DNA from: CAWAXW01 sp963786155
Lineage (GTDB): Bacteria > Actinomycetota > CADDZG01 > WHSQ01
DNA: 64,000 nt
Assembly (NCBI GenBank): GCA_963786155.1
Contig: CAWAXW010000006.1
Span: forward strand, 1,674,001-1,738,000
Reading direction: 5' to 3'
Below are positions 8,859 to 17,417 of the stretch, in pieces. A program made the position numbers and the translations under genes. The notes under the pieces are model-generated. The model did no database searches. It was not told the DNA's origin and worked only from the letters and a program-made list of their open reading frames with translations. How positions within the stretch are numbered: the stretch's first letter is position 1; every line of letters starts with the position of its first letter.

Positions 8859-11015
8859 TTAGTCCACAGAGACGAAGACGCCACCTCGGAAGCGCGTGGT
8901 GAAGGCGTGGAACGACTGGAGGACGCCCAGGCCTTCCGCGTTGAACACTTTCACGTGCGGGCTGCCTCCACTACCCGGGCCCGTCATTACGTCGTCAGCG
9001 CCATCTCCGTTCACATCGCCGGTGGCCACCCGGACGCCGCCCGTGAAATTCGTCGGATAGGCAAAGAAGGATTGCAGCGCGGCATTGGTGGCCCCGTCGA
9101 ACACCTTGATGTGGGGTCCTGCTCCTGCGTCCGCGCCGACCACGGGATCGGCAACACCGTCGCCGTTGACGTCACCGGCTGCAACCCAGACGCCGCCCTT
9201 GAAGGTGCCTGCGAACGCAGAGAAGGACTGCAGCGCCGCGTTGGTGGTCCCGTCGAACACCTTGACATGGGGACCCGCCCCCGGCCCGGCTCCCGTGATG
9301 AGGTCGGCGGTCCCGTCTCCGTTCACATCACCGGCAGCAACCCGCACGCCTCCCTTGAATGTCGGCGCGAAGGCGAAGAACGACTGAAGAACGGCGCCGT
9401 TGGTTCCGTCGAAGACCTTCACGTGGGGTCCGGCCCCCGGCCCCGCACCCGTGATGATGTCGGCGGCGCCGTCGCCGTTCACGTCTCCCGCCGCCACGAA
9501 CACTCCTCCGGTGAACGAGGGCGAGAAGGCGAAGAACGACCGCAGCGTCTCGCCGGTTGCCCCGTCAAACACCTTGACGTGGCCTCCGGCCCCAGACCCG
9601 GCTCCCGTGACTATGTCGGCCACGCCGTCACCGTTCACGTCTCCCGTCGCGACCCGAACGCCCCCTTCGAACGAAGGGCCATACGCGAGGAAGTTCATGA
9701 GCAACTCCCCTGTCTCCGCGTTGAAGGTCTTCACTCGAGAGCTTGTGCCCGACCCAACGATGAGTCTTCGAAGTGGTGACCCGACCACCACGTTGCATGA
9801 GCCGGTCGCAGCGCCGGTGTCGTCGTCGGTAAGCGTGAGCGCGACCGCGTACGTCCCCGCCTGAGCAAAGGTGTGATCCATCGACAGCGTCCGGGCCCCC
9901 GCGGCGACCTGCCCCGGACTCGTCGTTCCGTCTCCCCAGTTGATGGAGAACGAGAAGGTGTCGGGCAAGCCGGGATCGGTGAAATTGGCGGTCAGTTGTG
10001 TAGACGCCCCCGGCTCGATGGGACTCCTGCAGGTCACGCCGTCGAAGGTCGGGGCCACGTTGTGGACCGTCACCGACGCCTGGGCCTGCCCTTGGGTCTG
10101 GCACCCGGGGCCCGGCACGAACGAGACGGTGATGGTGTATTGATCCGAAGGCGTCGAGGTGGGGTTGTCGTCGGCGTAAGTGTGGTTCTGGCTGAACGTC
10201 CCCGTTGCGCCGGCCTGCTGGAAGTCGGTGCTCGTCCCATCCCCCCACTCGACGTGGAACGCCACCTGGTTGCACTGGCCCGCCGAGTAGTTGCCGCTAA
10301 GGGTGGTGGCCCCACCTTCATTGACGGGAGAAGTTGCCACCAAGTTGCTGATCGGTGACCCCACGGTCACGCTGCAGTTACCCGTGCCGACTCCCGTATC
10401 GTCGTCGGTCAAGGTGACTGCCACCGAGTAGGTCCCACCTTGCGCATAGGCATGGTTTCCCGATAGGGAGCGCGCGCCCGCGGCCACTTGACCAGTGCTC
10501 GTGGCTCCATCCCCCCAGTTGATCGAGAACGAGAAAGTGTCCGGCAGGCCCGGGTCGGCGAACGATGCCGAGAGTTGGGTCGAGCCACCAGCCTGGCTGG
10601 GGTTCGTGCAGGAAACTCGGTCGAAGGTCGGGGCAACGTTGTTCGCCGTGACTTGTGCCGAAGCTTGCCCCGTCGTCTGACAGGCCGGACTCGAAACGAA
10701 CGAGATCGTGATCGTGTACTTGTCCGACGCCGTCCCAGTCGGGTTGTCGTCGGCGTAGGTGTGGTTCTGGCTGAACGTCCCCGTTGCGCCTGCCTGTTGG
10801 AAATCCGTGCTCGTCCCGTCCCCCCACTCGACATGGAAGGAAGCCTGGTTGCAGCGGGGCGCGCTATAGCTGCCGCTGAGAGTGGTTGCTCCCCCCTCGT
10901 TGACGGGCGATGTCGCGGTCACGTTGCTGAACGGAGGCGTCTGCCCAACCGCAGGGACGGCCCAGGAAGCAATCAGCACCAGCACCGACGCGACGGAAGC
11001 GACCCGAACTCTCAT
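8859..11015 (-). CDS. Exported PKD-domain / FG-GAP repeat protein
   Basis: The open frame extends far upstream, but the real start is the ATG at 11015, which opens a signal peptide (MRVRVASVASVLVLIASWAV). The 718-residue protein has four PKD-like immunoglobulin folds, each with the motif WGDGT or WGDGA, arranged as an A-B pair duplicated once. Five FG-GAP/VCBS-type repeats follow, each with a calcium-loop signature DVNGDGxxD and the phrase HVKVFDG or HIKVFDG. Such proteins are surface or secreted adhesive or structural proteins. No enzymatic domain is present. It is divergent from the methyltransferase gene, separated by 36 bases. Confidence 0.85.
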   Translation of the reverse strand: MRVRVASVASVLVLIASWAVPAVGQTPPFSNVTATSPVNEGGATTLSGSYSAPRCNQASFHVEWGDGTSTDFQQAGATGTFSQNHTYADDNPTGTASDKYTITISFVSSPACQTTGQASAQVTANNVAPTFDRVSCTNPSQAGGSTQLSASFADPGLPDTFSFSINWGDGATSTGQVAAGARSLSGNHAYAQGGTYSVAVTLTDDDTGVGTGNCSVTVGSPISNLVATSPVNEGGATTLSGNYSAGQCNQVAFHVEWGDGTSTDFQQAGATGTFSQNHTYADDNPTSTPSDQYTITVSFVPGPGCQTQGQAQASVTVHNVAPTFDGVTCRSPIEPGASTQLTANFTDPGLPDTFSFSINWGDGTTSPGQVAAGARTLSMDHTFAQAGTYAVALTLTDDDTGAATGSCNVVVGSPLRRLIVGSGTSSRVKTFNAETGELLMNFLAYGPSFEGGVRVATGDVNGDGVADIVTGAGSGAGGHVKVFDGATGETLRSFFAFSPSFTGGVFVAAGDVNGDGAADIITGAGPGAGPHVKVFDGTNGAVLQSFFAFAPTFKGGVRVAAGDVNGDGTADLITGAGPGAGPHVKVFDGTTNAALQSFSAFAGTFKGGVWVAAGDVNGDGVADPVVGADAGAGPHIKVFDGATNAALQSFFAYPTNFTGGVRVATGDVNGDGADDVMTGPGSGGSPHVKVFNAEGLGVLQSFHAFTTRFRGGVFVSVD
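8862..9760 (-). repeat. Five FG-GAP/VCBS-type calcium-loop repeats
   Basis: Five repeats of about 53 residues, each with DVNGDG followed by an Asp three residues later, then a glycine-rich turn and a VKVFD or IKVFD strand. The DxNxDG loops are classic calcium-binding loops. The last copies vary most (DVNGDGADDVMTG). Confidence 0.8.
9771..10349 (-). repeat. PKD-pair tandem duplication, copy 2 (579 bp)
   Basis: This in-frame unit of 193 codons encodes two PKD-like domains and is a direct copy of the neighbouring unit at 10350-10928. Both have exactly the same length and begin with nearly the same residues (SNLVATSPVNEGG here, SNVTATSPVNEGG there). The duplication stays in frame, as expected for domain expansion. 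Confidence 0.85.
10350..10928 (-). repeat. PKD-pair tandem duplication, copy 1 (579 bp)
   Basis: The partner of the unit at 9771-10349, again exactly 193 codons. The segment WGDGTSTDFQQAGATGTFS is identical in the two copies, showing recent duplication or conversion, while other stretches have diverged. Confidence 0.85.
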
Positions 11016-11051
11016 GAAACACCCCTGCGCGGCGGCAGGTAGCATCCGGGC

Positions 11052-12548
11052 ATGGGAGACGGTCCCGACCCGCGCGATCGCGACGCCGCGCTCCGCTTGG
11101 GTGAGGCACTCGAGTCGGCCGGATACACCTACGAGGCGATCGGCCTTGCACTGGGCGTGGATCCGATTACGCCGTCTGCCGTGCATGACGTGCAGGTTTA
11201 CGAGAGAAAGCTGCGCGATCCTTCGCGCCTCCACACTTTGATCAAGCTTTTCGTCTTGGGAACTGCGGTCACCGAACGGGAAGCCGCCGAGGCCCTGGCT
11301 CCATTGGAGCTTGCACACGCGCAAGCCGCGGGGCTCGTTGAATCTGACTCGGGAGAGGTGCGCCGGCTCCTTTCGATCACAACCTTCCTCGACCTGTGGC
11401 TGGCCCACGATGTGTTCTCGAAGGACCCCGAGAAGACCCGAGCCGACCACGTGATCGGGGCCGGTCCCGCCTCGAAGACGCTTGCGGCACTGACGGTCAA
11501 CATCCCCTGCGATAGCGCGTTCGATCTCGGAACCGGTTGCGGTGTTCAGGCGCTGCTCGCAGCGCGGCATTCGAAGCAGGTGATGGCAACGGACACCAAC
11601 TCCAGGGCTTTGCGATTCGCGGAGTTCAATGCGGCGCTGAACTCGATCTCGGGTGTCGACTTCGCCCAGGGGAGCATGTTCGAGCCTGTGTCCGGCCGGC
11701 GGTTCGATCGCGTTGTGGCCAATCCTCCGTTCGTGATCTCGCCCGAGACCCGCTACGAATACCGGGACAGCGACCTGCCGGGCGATGCCGTCTCCAGAGA
11801 GGTGGTGCGCGGAGCAGCCGAGCACCTGCGGAGCGGCGGCTACGCCACGGTGCTGTGTAGCTGGGGCACGCGAACGGGAGGGAAGTGGTCTGACGAGCCG
11901 GCCGGGTGGGTCAAGGGTATCGGTTGCGATGCGTGGGTGCTGCACTACAAGACTGAGGACCCCATCGACTACGCGGCCACATGGCTCTCCGCGTACAAGG
12001 GACCCGCCTACGGCGAGGGCCTCGATCGCTGGCTCGATTACTACCGGGAGCTGGGCCTCGACGAGATCTGCACCGGCGCGGTCATCCTCCGCCGAACCGA
12101 CTCGGGAGACGGGTGGTTCCGCGCCGACAGTGTGCCCGCCTCGAACTCCTCCGATACCACCGAGCACGTCCTGCGCGTGTTCAAGAACCAGGACTATCTG
12201 CAAGCCACGCCCCGCGACGAAGACATCCTCGGAGCGAGTTTCCTGCTTGCCGCGGACCACACCGTCGAGCAGAAGATGACCGTCAAGGACGGCTCCTATC
12301 AGGTCCAGGAGGTCCTGGTGCGCATCGGGGAAGGGTTGGCCTTCGTCGGCGAAGGCGATCTGTTCGTGCTGCGGGTCCTGTCGGAGTGCGACGGTCGTCA
12401 CCGCCTCCGTGACCTTGTGCGGGAAGCGGCGAGCATGATGGAGGTCGAGGTAGCCGAACTCGAGCCGGTCGCTGTGGAGGTGATCCGTCAGATGCTCTCC
12501 CTCGGTTTTCTCGAAGCGCCCCCCGCGGCTGCTACTCGGAGTTCGTGA
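11052..12548 (+). CDS. Class I SAM-dependent methyltransferase with NPPF motif
   Basis: A 498-residue protein. The SAM-binding motif I is DLGTGCGVQALLAARHS at about residues 158-174, followed by the acidic ATDTN of motif II and the catalytic NPPFVISP, typical of enzymes that methylate an amide or exocyclic amino nitrogen (PrmC/RsmC/HemK-like or N6-adenine type). An N-terminal helical domain of about 130 residues and a C-terminal domain of about 180 residues flank it. This larger architecture occurs in actinobacterial proteins of unknown substrate. The 3' end overlaps the convergent Hcp-like gene by 17 bases. A role in modifying rRNA, tRNA or a translation factor is plausible but inferred. Confidence 0.75.
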   Translation: MGDGPDPRDRDAALRLGEALESAGYTYEAIGLALGVDPITPSAVHDVQVYERKLRDPSRLHTLIKLFVLGTAVTEREAAEALAPLELAHAQAAGLVESDSGEVRRLLSITTFLDLWLAHDVFSKDPEKTRADHVIGAGPASKTLAALTVNIPCDSAFDLGTGCGVQALLAARHSKQVMATDTNSRALRFAEFNAALNSISGVDFAQGSMFEPVSGRRFDRVVANPPFVISPETRYEYRDSDLPGDAVSREVVRGAAEHLRSGGYATVLCSWGTRTGGKWSDEPAGWVKGIGCDAWVLHYKTEDPIDYAATWLSAYKGPAYGEGLDRWLDYYRELGLDEICTGAVILRRTDSGDGWFRADSVPASNSSDTTEHVLRVFKNQDYLQATPRDEDILGASFLLAADHTVEQKMTVKDGSYQVQEVLVRIGEGLAFVGEGDLFVLRVLSECDGRHRLRDLVREAASMMEVEVAELEPVAVEVIRQMLSLGFLEAPPAAATRSS

Positions 12549-12978
12549 TCTCGGACTTGCTGTTCTTGTAGTCCATCGACAATTTGGTGAAATTGAGGCT
12601 GATCCGCTCGCCGGGGTCGTTCGGGGAGTTCCCCGAATGCTGGATGCCCGAGATGAGTACGTCCTCGAGATTGAACTTCAGGTAATCCTGCGAACTCGCG
12701 CCCGCCTTGCGGACGGTCAGGGTCGCCTTCTTGATGTGCTCGCCGGTCGCACAGGCGAGCATCAGCTTCGGGGCTGCGGTGTCGGTTCTCATCGTGAAGT
12801 GGAAATCCTGAACCGAGACCTTCCCGGCCCCTCCGCCACCCGTGCTACCGGCACGACCTTCCGTTGGCGCGGTCCCGAGCCCCCACGAGAACGAGAGGAT
12901 CTCGATCTCGTCCTTGTGCTTGGAATCCGAGGACTCGCCCTTGATCCCATCGAGCTTCAGGAAATAGTCGCTGGCCAT
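12532..12978 (-). CDS. Hcp-like (type VI tube protein family) protein
   Basis: A 148-residue protein matching the Hcp family: the start MASDYFLKLDGIKGESSD, the EIEILSFSWG segment, VSVQDFHFTM, then a charged ATLTVRKAG strand and a C-terminal ISLNFTKLSMDY strand. Hcp forms hexameric rings that build the tube of type VI secretion systems. Here no other type VI genes (VgrG, TssB/C, ClpV) are present in the window, and a Gram-positive-type envelope would not need one. It follows the Tat-exported barrel gene by 9 bases, suggesting an operon. The start has GGGGGA just upstream. Family assignment is strong; a type VI role is doubtful. Confidence 0.8.
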   Translation of the reverse strand: MASDYFLKLDGIKGESSDSKHKDEIEILSFSWGLGTAPTEGRAGSTGGGGAGKVSVQDFHFTMRTDTAAPKLMLACATGEHIKKATLTVRKAGASSQDYLKFNLEDVLISGIQHSGNSPNDPGERISLNFTKLSMDYKNSKSEITNSE

Positions 12979-12987
12979 TGATTCCCC

Positions 12988-13500
12988 CTAAGTCCCGAAC
13001 GTCAGCTTGAACCGAGCCGAACCGTCACCGCCGTGCTCGACGGGTGCTTGTTGAGCCACGTACGTGCCGCGGGCGCCGCGGAATCGCCCGGTCCCACCGA
13101 CTATTGCGAACTCCACTTCCTCATCCGGCCCGGCTGCACTCGTGCCCATCCCGTGGATCGTTCCGTCCGAGAGCCGGATCGTATGCATCTCGACATTCAT
13201 CGCCACGCGGCTCGACTCGTCGAATGGAGCGTTAAGACAGAAACACGACGCATAGAAATCACCGAGCTTCTCCCCCGCCGAATCCGCGACCTCGCCGAAG
13301 ACCGTCATGCGATCGCCGGGGCTGGGACCCTGACCATCTTCGCGACCTTCGGTCACGGCGTGCCAATTGCGTCCCACGAGCTCAAGCGATGAGAGGCCGG
13401 AGAACTTCGGCCCACCCGCGCCGGTAGCCACTCGGACTCCAACAGCACCGGCCGCGGCCGCCCACGCGCCCTTAAGGATCTGTCTCCGCGAAGACCTCAC
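12988..13500 (-). CDS. Tat-exported allene oxide cyclase/dirigent-like barrel protein
   Basis: A 170-residue protein starting at GTG. The N-terminus has the twin-arginine motif SRRQILKG followed by an alanine-rich hydrophobic segment, so export in folded form is predicted. The C-terminal FAIVGGTGRFRGARGTYV is the characteristic final hairpin of the allene oxide cyclase-like / dirigent beta-barrel fold. Bacterial members bind small hydrophobic ligands or are of unknown function. It is the first gene of a probable two-gene operon with the Hcp-like gene. Two cysteines (SCFCLN) sit in one strand. Confidence 0.65.
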   Translation of the reverse strand: MRSSRRQILKGAWAAAAGAVGVRVATGAGGPKFSGLSSLELVGRNWHAVTEGREDGQGPSPGDRMTVFGEVADSAGEKLGDFYASCFCLNAPFDESSRVAMNVEMHTIRLSDGTIHGMGTSAAGPDEEVEFAIVGGTGRFRGARGTYVAQQAPVEHGGDGSARFKLTFGT

Positions 13501-13621
13501 TGCTCAACCCTTCGAGAGAGCAATACGAGCTCTCAGTCTCCACTCCCAAAGAATGAAGGTCAAGCCGCGTTGATGCCTCATTCAGAAGCGCGCGCATTCC
13601 ATCCAGGATTAATCTCGCATT

Positions 13622-14095
13622 GTGGACGAGCCTGTTGCGAGCCGACCTCACATCCCCGGCTATGGCCTGCCCACATCAACGAAGGGCCTCATGCGCTGGA
13701 ACGAGGTTGAGGCTCGTCTCGAGGAATCGATGCACTACTGGTTCGCGACCACCTCACCCGGTGGCAAACCCCACGTGAACGCGATCTGGGGTGTTTGGGT
13801 GAACCATGCGCTTTACTCCGGAGGCGGACCCGAAGTTCGGTGGGCGAGGAACCTGGATGCCGACCCGAGCATCGTGGTCCATCTCGAAGACGGCAAGGAA
13901 GTCGTAATCGTCGAGGGGATCGCTCAGCGAACCTCAGGGCAAGATGACGACGAGGTGTTGGCGGTGAAGGCCGCTTACAAGGAGAAGTACGACTTCGACC
14001 ACCCCGCACCATTCTGGAGGATCACTCCCAGCCTGGCGTTCTCGTGGACCGACTTCGCGAAGGACGCGACACGCTTCAGGTTCTCAGCCGAATAA
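13622..14095 (+). CDS. Pyridoxamine 5'-phosphate oxidase-family protein (split barrel)
   Basis: A 157-residue protein from a GTG start. The segments YWFATTSPGGKPHVNAIWGVWV and LYSGGGPEVRWARNLDADP are typical of PNPOx-like split-barrel flavin- or F420-binding proteins. The strand VVHLEDGKEVVIVEGIAQR fits the following barrel strands. The C-terminal SFAWTDF-like segment (LAFSWTDFAKDATRF) is common in F420-type members of actinobacteria. Seven bases separate its stop from the stop of the convergent acetyltransferase. The cofactor is inferred. Confidence 0.7.
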   Translation: MDEPVASRPHIPGYGLPTSTKGLMRWNEVEARLEESMHYWFATTSPGGKPHVNAIWGVWVNHALYSGGGPEVRWARNLDADPSIVVHLEDGKEVVIVEGIAQRTSGQDDDEVLAVKAAYKEKYDFDHPAPFWRITPSLAFSWTDFAKDATRFRFSAE

Positions 14096-14101
14096 AGAAG
14101 G

Positions 14102-14647
14102 TCAACGCGCCAACGGTCGATAATCGGCGCGGAGTAGTCCATACAGGTACGCGTCGTAAAAGCCGTCCGCGCCGCGTGCGCCCTCGCGCGCAATACCCTC
14201 ACGTTGGAATCCCAGCTTCTCCGCTACGCGGATGCTCGGTCGGTTTTCAGTGCCGGCGCGCAGCTCGATCCTGTGGGTCGCGATCGTGTTGAACGCGAAG
14301 CCGACAACCGCGTCTGCGGCCTCGGTCATCAGGCCCCGTCCGGTGAGGTCAGAACGTAACCAATAGCCCATCTCGTACGCCGAGTTGAGGGGGTCGGGGC
14401 GGTCAAGGGAACACTGGCCGCATGCCTCCGAGTCGTAGAAGAGAGTGAAGTGGCGCTCTAGCCCCTCCTCCCATTCCTGCTCGGCTTTCCGAAGGAACTC
14501 GAGCGTTTCCTTTGGGTCGGGATCGATCGCCCAAGGCATCCACACCCGCAGTTCATTGAACGAGTTCTCAACTGCGCGCCAGCAGCCCTCGAACAAGCCC
14601 GGATGCGAGGGCCTGAGCGTCAAGCGCTCGGTTTCCAGCGGATCCAT
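14102..14647 (-). CDS. GNAT N-acetyltransferase, RimJ/RimL type (copy 1)
   Basis: A 181-residue single-domain protein. ETERLTLRP near the N-terminus, YWLRSDLTGRGLMTEA at the acetyl-CoA loop (Q/RxxGxG/A equivalent) and SIRVAEKLGFQREG near the C-terminus are hallmarks of the RimJ/RimL branch, which acetylate N-terminal or small-molecule amines. It is a close paralogue of the gene at 21367-21903; both contain LRVWMPWA and EGLERHFTLFY. The substrate is unknown. Confidence 0.85.
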   Translation of the reverse strand: MDPLETERLTLRPSHPGLFEGCWRAVENSFNELRVWMPWAIDPDPKETLEFLRKAEQEWEEGLERHFTLFYDSEACGQCSLDRPDPLNSAYEMGYWLRSDLTGRGLMTEAADAVVGFAFNTIATHRIELRAGTENRPSIRVAEKLGFQREGIAREGARGADGFYDAYLYGLLRADYRPLAR

Positions 14648-14660
14648 CCCGCTATTCTCT

Positions 14661-15794
14661 CTAATCGCCTCCGGTGTAGCGCAGGATGTCCAGTCCCCTG
14701 TGGAAGTCGATCGAATAGATGATGTCTTCGCTCATCCAGTACGACGCCGAGGTCGAACCCCCCGCCGGCAGGAACCAGCCGATCTCTTCGATCTGCCCAT
14801 TGGCGCCGATGTCGAGCAGTCGGGTTCCGTGCTCGTAGTGCGCGAGCGTGACCAATCCACCATTCGAGAAGCGTGGATGGGCATCGAACACATGAGTGGA
14901 GCAACCGATCGCGCTGACGGGAGGCGAGCCGTCGGTCATCGTGCCGTTACCCAATCGGTAGGTGTCCGCCAATTGGAACGTGTGAGTTCGTCGCCAAGAA
15001 GAGCTGTCCCATGTCACGAAGGCAGAGGTCTGCTCACTGCATCGGCCCGAGAAAGAGCTCTCCTCCGAGCCCAAGACGAATCGGTCCCGCCCTGTTCGTG
15101 GCCACAGAACCGTTCCCAGATACCCCTGTGTCTGGGCGGCGGTTGAATCCCCGAGCGCGACGTGGCGCGGCTTGGCCGGATTCTTGCGCCCGTCCAAGAA
15201 TCGCATCGTGGGCATCGAGGCCGTGAGGACTTTGCCCGGCGAAACCTCAACCGCGTCGTGCCAGTAGGTCAGCCCTCCATCGTTCCAGTCGCCGGCGACC
15301 TGGGGATCGGCCGGGTCACGCAGATCCACGATCGTGCCGTGCGACCCATATGCCCACCGGCAATCCAAGACGCACGTGAAGGTGTGGTCGGGCGTCCCGT
15401 CGAGCGTCGCGAGCTCAGAAGGAGACTCGGGATCACTCACGTCGAAGATATGAAGCCGATAGATGGGCGTTTGCTCCGCGATGATGAGGATCCGCCCGTT
15501 GGTGTCCATCCGCTCTGCGGGGAACTGGAAGCCGGTGGGTATCGTGCTGATGTGCACGGGGTTTAGAAGATCAGAAACCTCGTAGACCGAGAGCGCTTTC
15601 CACGACGTCAGATAGAGGTAGTCGCCCACCTTCTTTGCAACTTGAGCCGCGCCGGCGTCGAGCGGGATCGTCTTGACGTATTCGATCGGCCCACTGGTCA
15701 GTCCTGCGGCACCAACATCGCTAGATGGCAAGACTCCTGCCGCCAGACCAAGCGTGCAAGCAACCAGCACCAGCTTCGATCGACCAAACCTCAT
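14661..15794 (-). CDS. Exported LVIVD-repeat beta-propeller protein
   Basis: The ATG at 15794, with AAAGGGG upstream, is chosen over a longer open frame because it opens a signal peptide (KLVLVACTLGLAAGVLPS). The mature 350 residues contain repeats of the LVIVD type, e.g. LYLTSWKALSVYEVSD and LHIFDVSDPESP, each a propeller blade. Several cysteines (CVLDC, SGRCSEQ, IGCSTH) probably form disulfides outside the cell. The family is widespread in secreted or surface proteins and has no assigned enzymatic role. The gene lies between the two neighbours that are duplicated elsewhere, but is itself single-copy here. Confidence 0.75.
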   Translation of the reverse strand: MRFGRSKLVLVACTLGLAAGVLPSSDVGAAGLTSGPIEYVKTIPLDAGAAQVAKKVGDYLYLTSWKALSVYEVSDLLNPVHISTIPTGFQFPAERMDTNGRILIIAEQTPIYRLHIFDVSDPESPSELATLDGTPDHTFTCVLDCRWAYGSHGTIVDLRDPADPQVAGDWNDGGLTYWHDAVEVSPGKVLTASMPTMRFLDGRKNPAKPRHVALGDSTAAQTQGYLGTVLWPRTGRDRFVLGSEESSFSGRCSEQTSAFVTWDSSSWRRTHTFQLADTYRLGNGTMTDGSPPVSAIGCSTHVFDAHPRFSNGGLVTLAHYEHGTRLLDIGANGQIEEIGWFLPAGGSTSASYWMSEDIIYSIDFHRGLDILRYTGGD

Positions 15795-15910
15795 CGCATC
15801 CCCTTTTCGGTGAACCGTTCCGAATAGGTTGGATGGCAAGCGAGACCCACCTGCTCCTGCGCCGGTCATCGAGCGTCGATTTCTGGCCAGTGGCACCCGA
15901 CGCGGGCGAC

Positions 15911-16300
15911 TTAGCCCCCCGGGAAGTAAGGGCCGTCGGAGCAGTGGTCGGACGTCCACGCGCTGTAGGCGTCGTAGGCCTTTGAAGCCCCATCTTCAAG
16001 ATAGATGTCGTCGAAGTGCTGGGAGCCATCGGCAACCTTCCTGGTCGCCGCCGCCAGCGTTTCCATCTCCGATTGGATCTCGGCCGGCGCAAGCACGACG
16101 AGGTCCTCGAATGCCTCCGCATAGTCACCCCAGGCATCCGAGTTCTCCGGGATCTGTCCTGTTTCTGTTTCCCATGTCTCGCAGAAAGCAGCCGGGTCCG
16201 GCCCGCTCGGAGCATCATCCCCGCAAGCGGGAAAGAAGACCATGGCGCCGAAGAGCAGCGCGCCGATCGATCGGACGGGGAACACAGGGAGCGAAACCAC
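15911..16300 (-). CDS. Small lipoprotein of unknown function (copy 1)
   Basis: A 129-residue protein with GTG start, a hydrophobic segment and a lipobox-like FFPAC, so lipid attachment at Cys26 is predicted. The mature part is acidic and helical and has conserved features shared with the lipoprotein at 21996-22370: a Cys (AFCE), GQIP, a Trp/Tyr segment, LAPAE and a late SAW..D.C. Two conserved cysteines may pair. I do not recognise a named family. Confidence 0.6.
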   Translation of the reverse strand: MVSLPVFPVRSIGALLFGAMVFFPACGDDAPSGPDPAAFCETWETETGQIPENSDAWGDYAEAFEDLVVLAPAEIQSEMETLAAATRKVADGSQHFDDIYLEDGASKAYDAYSAWTSDHCSDGPYFPGG

Positions 16301-16327
16301 GAGCCGATCGTAGCCTCCTCTCGGGAT

Positions 16328-17314
16328 TCAGGAAGCTTGGAAGGTGCTCCGGTACTCGCTCGGCGTCGTCATGAACAGGTCGGCGAAGTGGGAACGGAGG
16401 GAAGCTGCGCTTGGGAACCCGCAGCGGTTGGCGATGGCAGCCACCGGCAGAGCGGTCGTCTCTAACAGCTCCCGTGCGCGTACGACGCGACGCGTTAGCA
16501 ACCAGCGTTTCGGCGGCATGCCCAGCTCCTCGTGGAAGTGCCGCGTGAGAGTCCTGACGCTCATGTGGCCCTGCTCGGAAAGGGTCTCGAGGTCGATCGG
16601 CTTTTCGAGGTTGTCTTCGACCCACTCGAGAAGGGGTGCGAGCGAGGTCCGATCTCGCGGCAGCTCGTATTCGATGTACTGAGCTTGGCCCCCTTGTCGA
16701 AGTGGGGGGAGCACGATCCGCCGGGCAACCGAGTTGGCAACGCTCTGGCCATGGTCTTGCGCCACAAGATGCAACGACAGGTCCATTCCCGCGGCCGTAC
16801 CCGCGGCGGTGAAGACCCGATCGTCTTCGAGGAAAAGGACGGACGGATCCAGGTCGACGTCCGGGAACTTGGCCAGCAATCGATCCGCATACATCCAATG
16901 CGTCGTCGCGCGTCGCCTCTTCAGAAGTCCCGCCGCCCCCAGCACGAACGTACCCGTGCAGAACGAGACGATCCGGGCCCCGGCCGCGTAGCGCTCCTGC
17001 AGGAAGGAACAGATCTCGGACCCGGGATCCCGTTCGGGATCCGACCACCCCGGCACGATCACCGTTTGAGCGTTAGACGCCGCATCGAGTCGCGCGACAT
17101 CGACTATGGAGAAGCCGGTCGACGTCTTGAGTGGTGGTTCGTCGCTGGATACGACCAGTAGCTCGTACCAGGGATCGGCGATGTCCGAGCGGTCCAGCCC
17201 GAACACCTCGCAAGCGATCGCGAAGTCGAACGTGAGCAAGCCCTGTCCCACGACGGCGGCGACGATGTGAGGAGAACCGGGAGAGGACGTTCCGGAGGAA
17301 CTCATGTCGCCCAT
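16328..17314 (-). CDS. GlxA-type transcriptional regulator (DJ-1/PfpI + AraC HTH)
   Basis: A 328-residue protein. Residues 10-190 form a DJ-1/PfpI-like domain with the nucleophile-elbow sequence SFCTGTFVLGAAG (Cys about 116) and LLTFDFAIACEVFG. Residues 220-325 form an AraC/XylS DNA-binding domain with IDLETLSEQGHMSVRTLTRHF, ARELLETT and FPSAASLRSHF. This GlxA/FtrA architecture regulates catabolic or stress genes in response to unknown ligands. ATG at 17314 (MGDMSS) or 17305 could be the start; the much longer upstream extension is not credible. It is divergent from the S41-like lipoprotein gene, which is a candidate target. Confidence 0.85.
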   Translation of the reverse strand: MGDMSSSGTSSPGSPHIVAAVVGQGLLTFDFAIACEVFGLDRSDIADPWYELLVVSSDEPPLKTSTGFSIVDVARLDAASNAQTVIVPGWSDPERDPGSEICSFLQERYAAGARIVSFCTGTFVLGAAGLLKRRRATTHWMYADRLLAKFPDVDLDPSVLFLEDDRVFTAAGTAAGMDLSLHLVAQDHGQSVANSVARRIVLPPLRQGGQAQYIEYELPRDRTSLAPLLEWVEDNLEKPIDLETLSEQGHMSVRTLTRHFHEELGMPPKRWLLTRRVVRARELLETTALPVAAIANRCGFPSAASLRSHFADLFMTTPSEYRSTFQAS

Positions 17315-17417
17315 CTTCCGCCCCTTCGGCCGGCGCCGGGACTCGATGGCCAGAAATCGACGCGTCGTGACCAGGGCGATGGCAGGTCGCCGCCGCTTAT
17401 CGGCAAACGAGAACGCG

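Noticed and set aside
11016..12401. N-terminal extension of the PKD/FG-GAP frame up to 12401
   Set aside because: It lies opposite the methyltransferase gene and precedes a clear signal peptide at 11015, so the extension is not coding.
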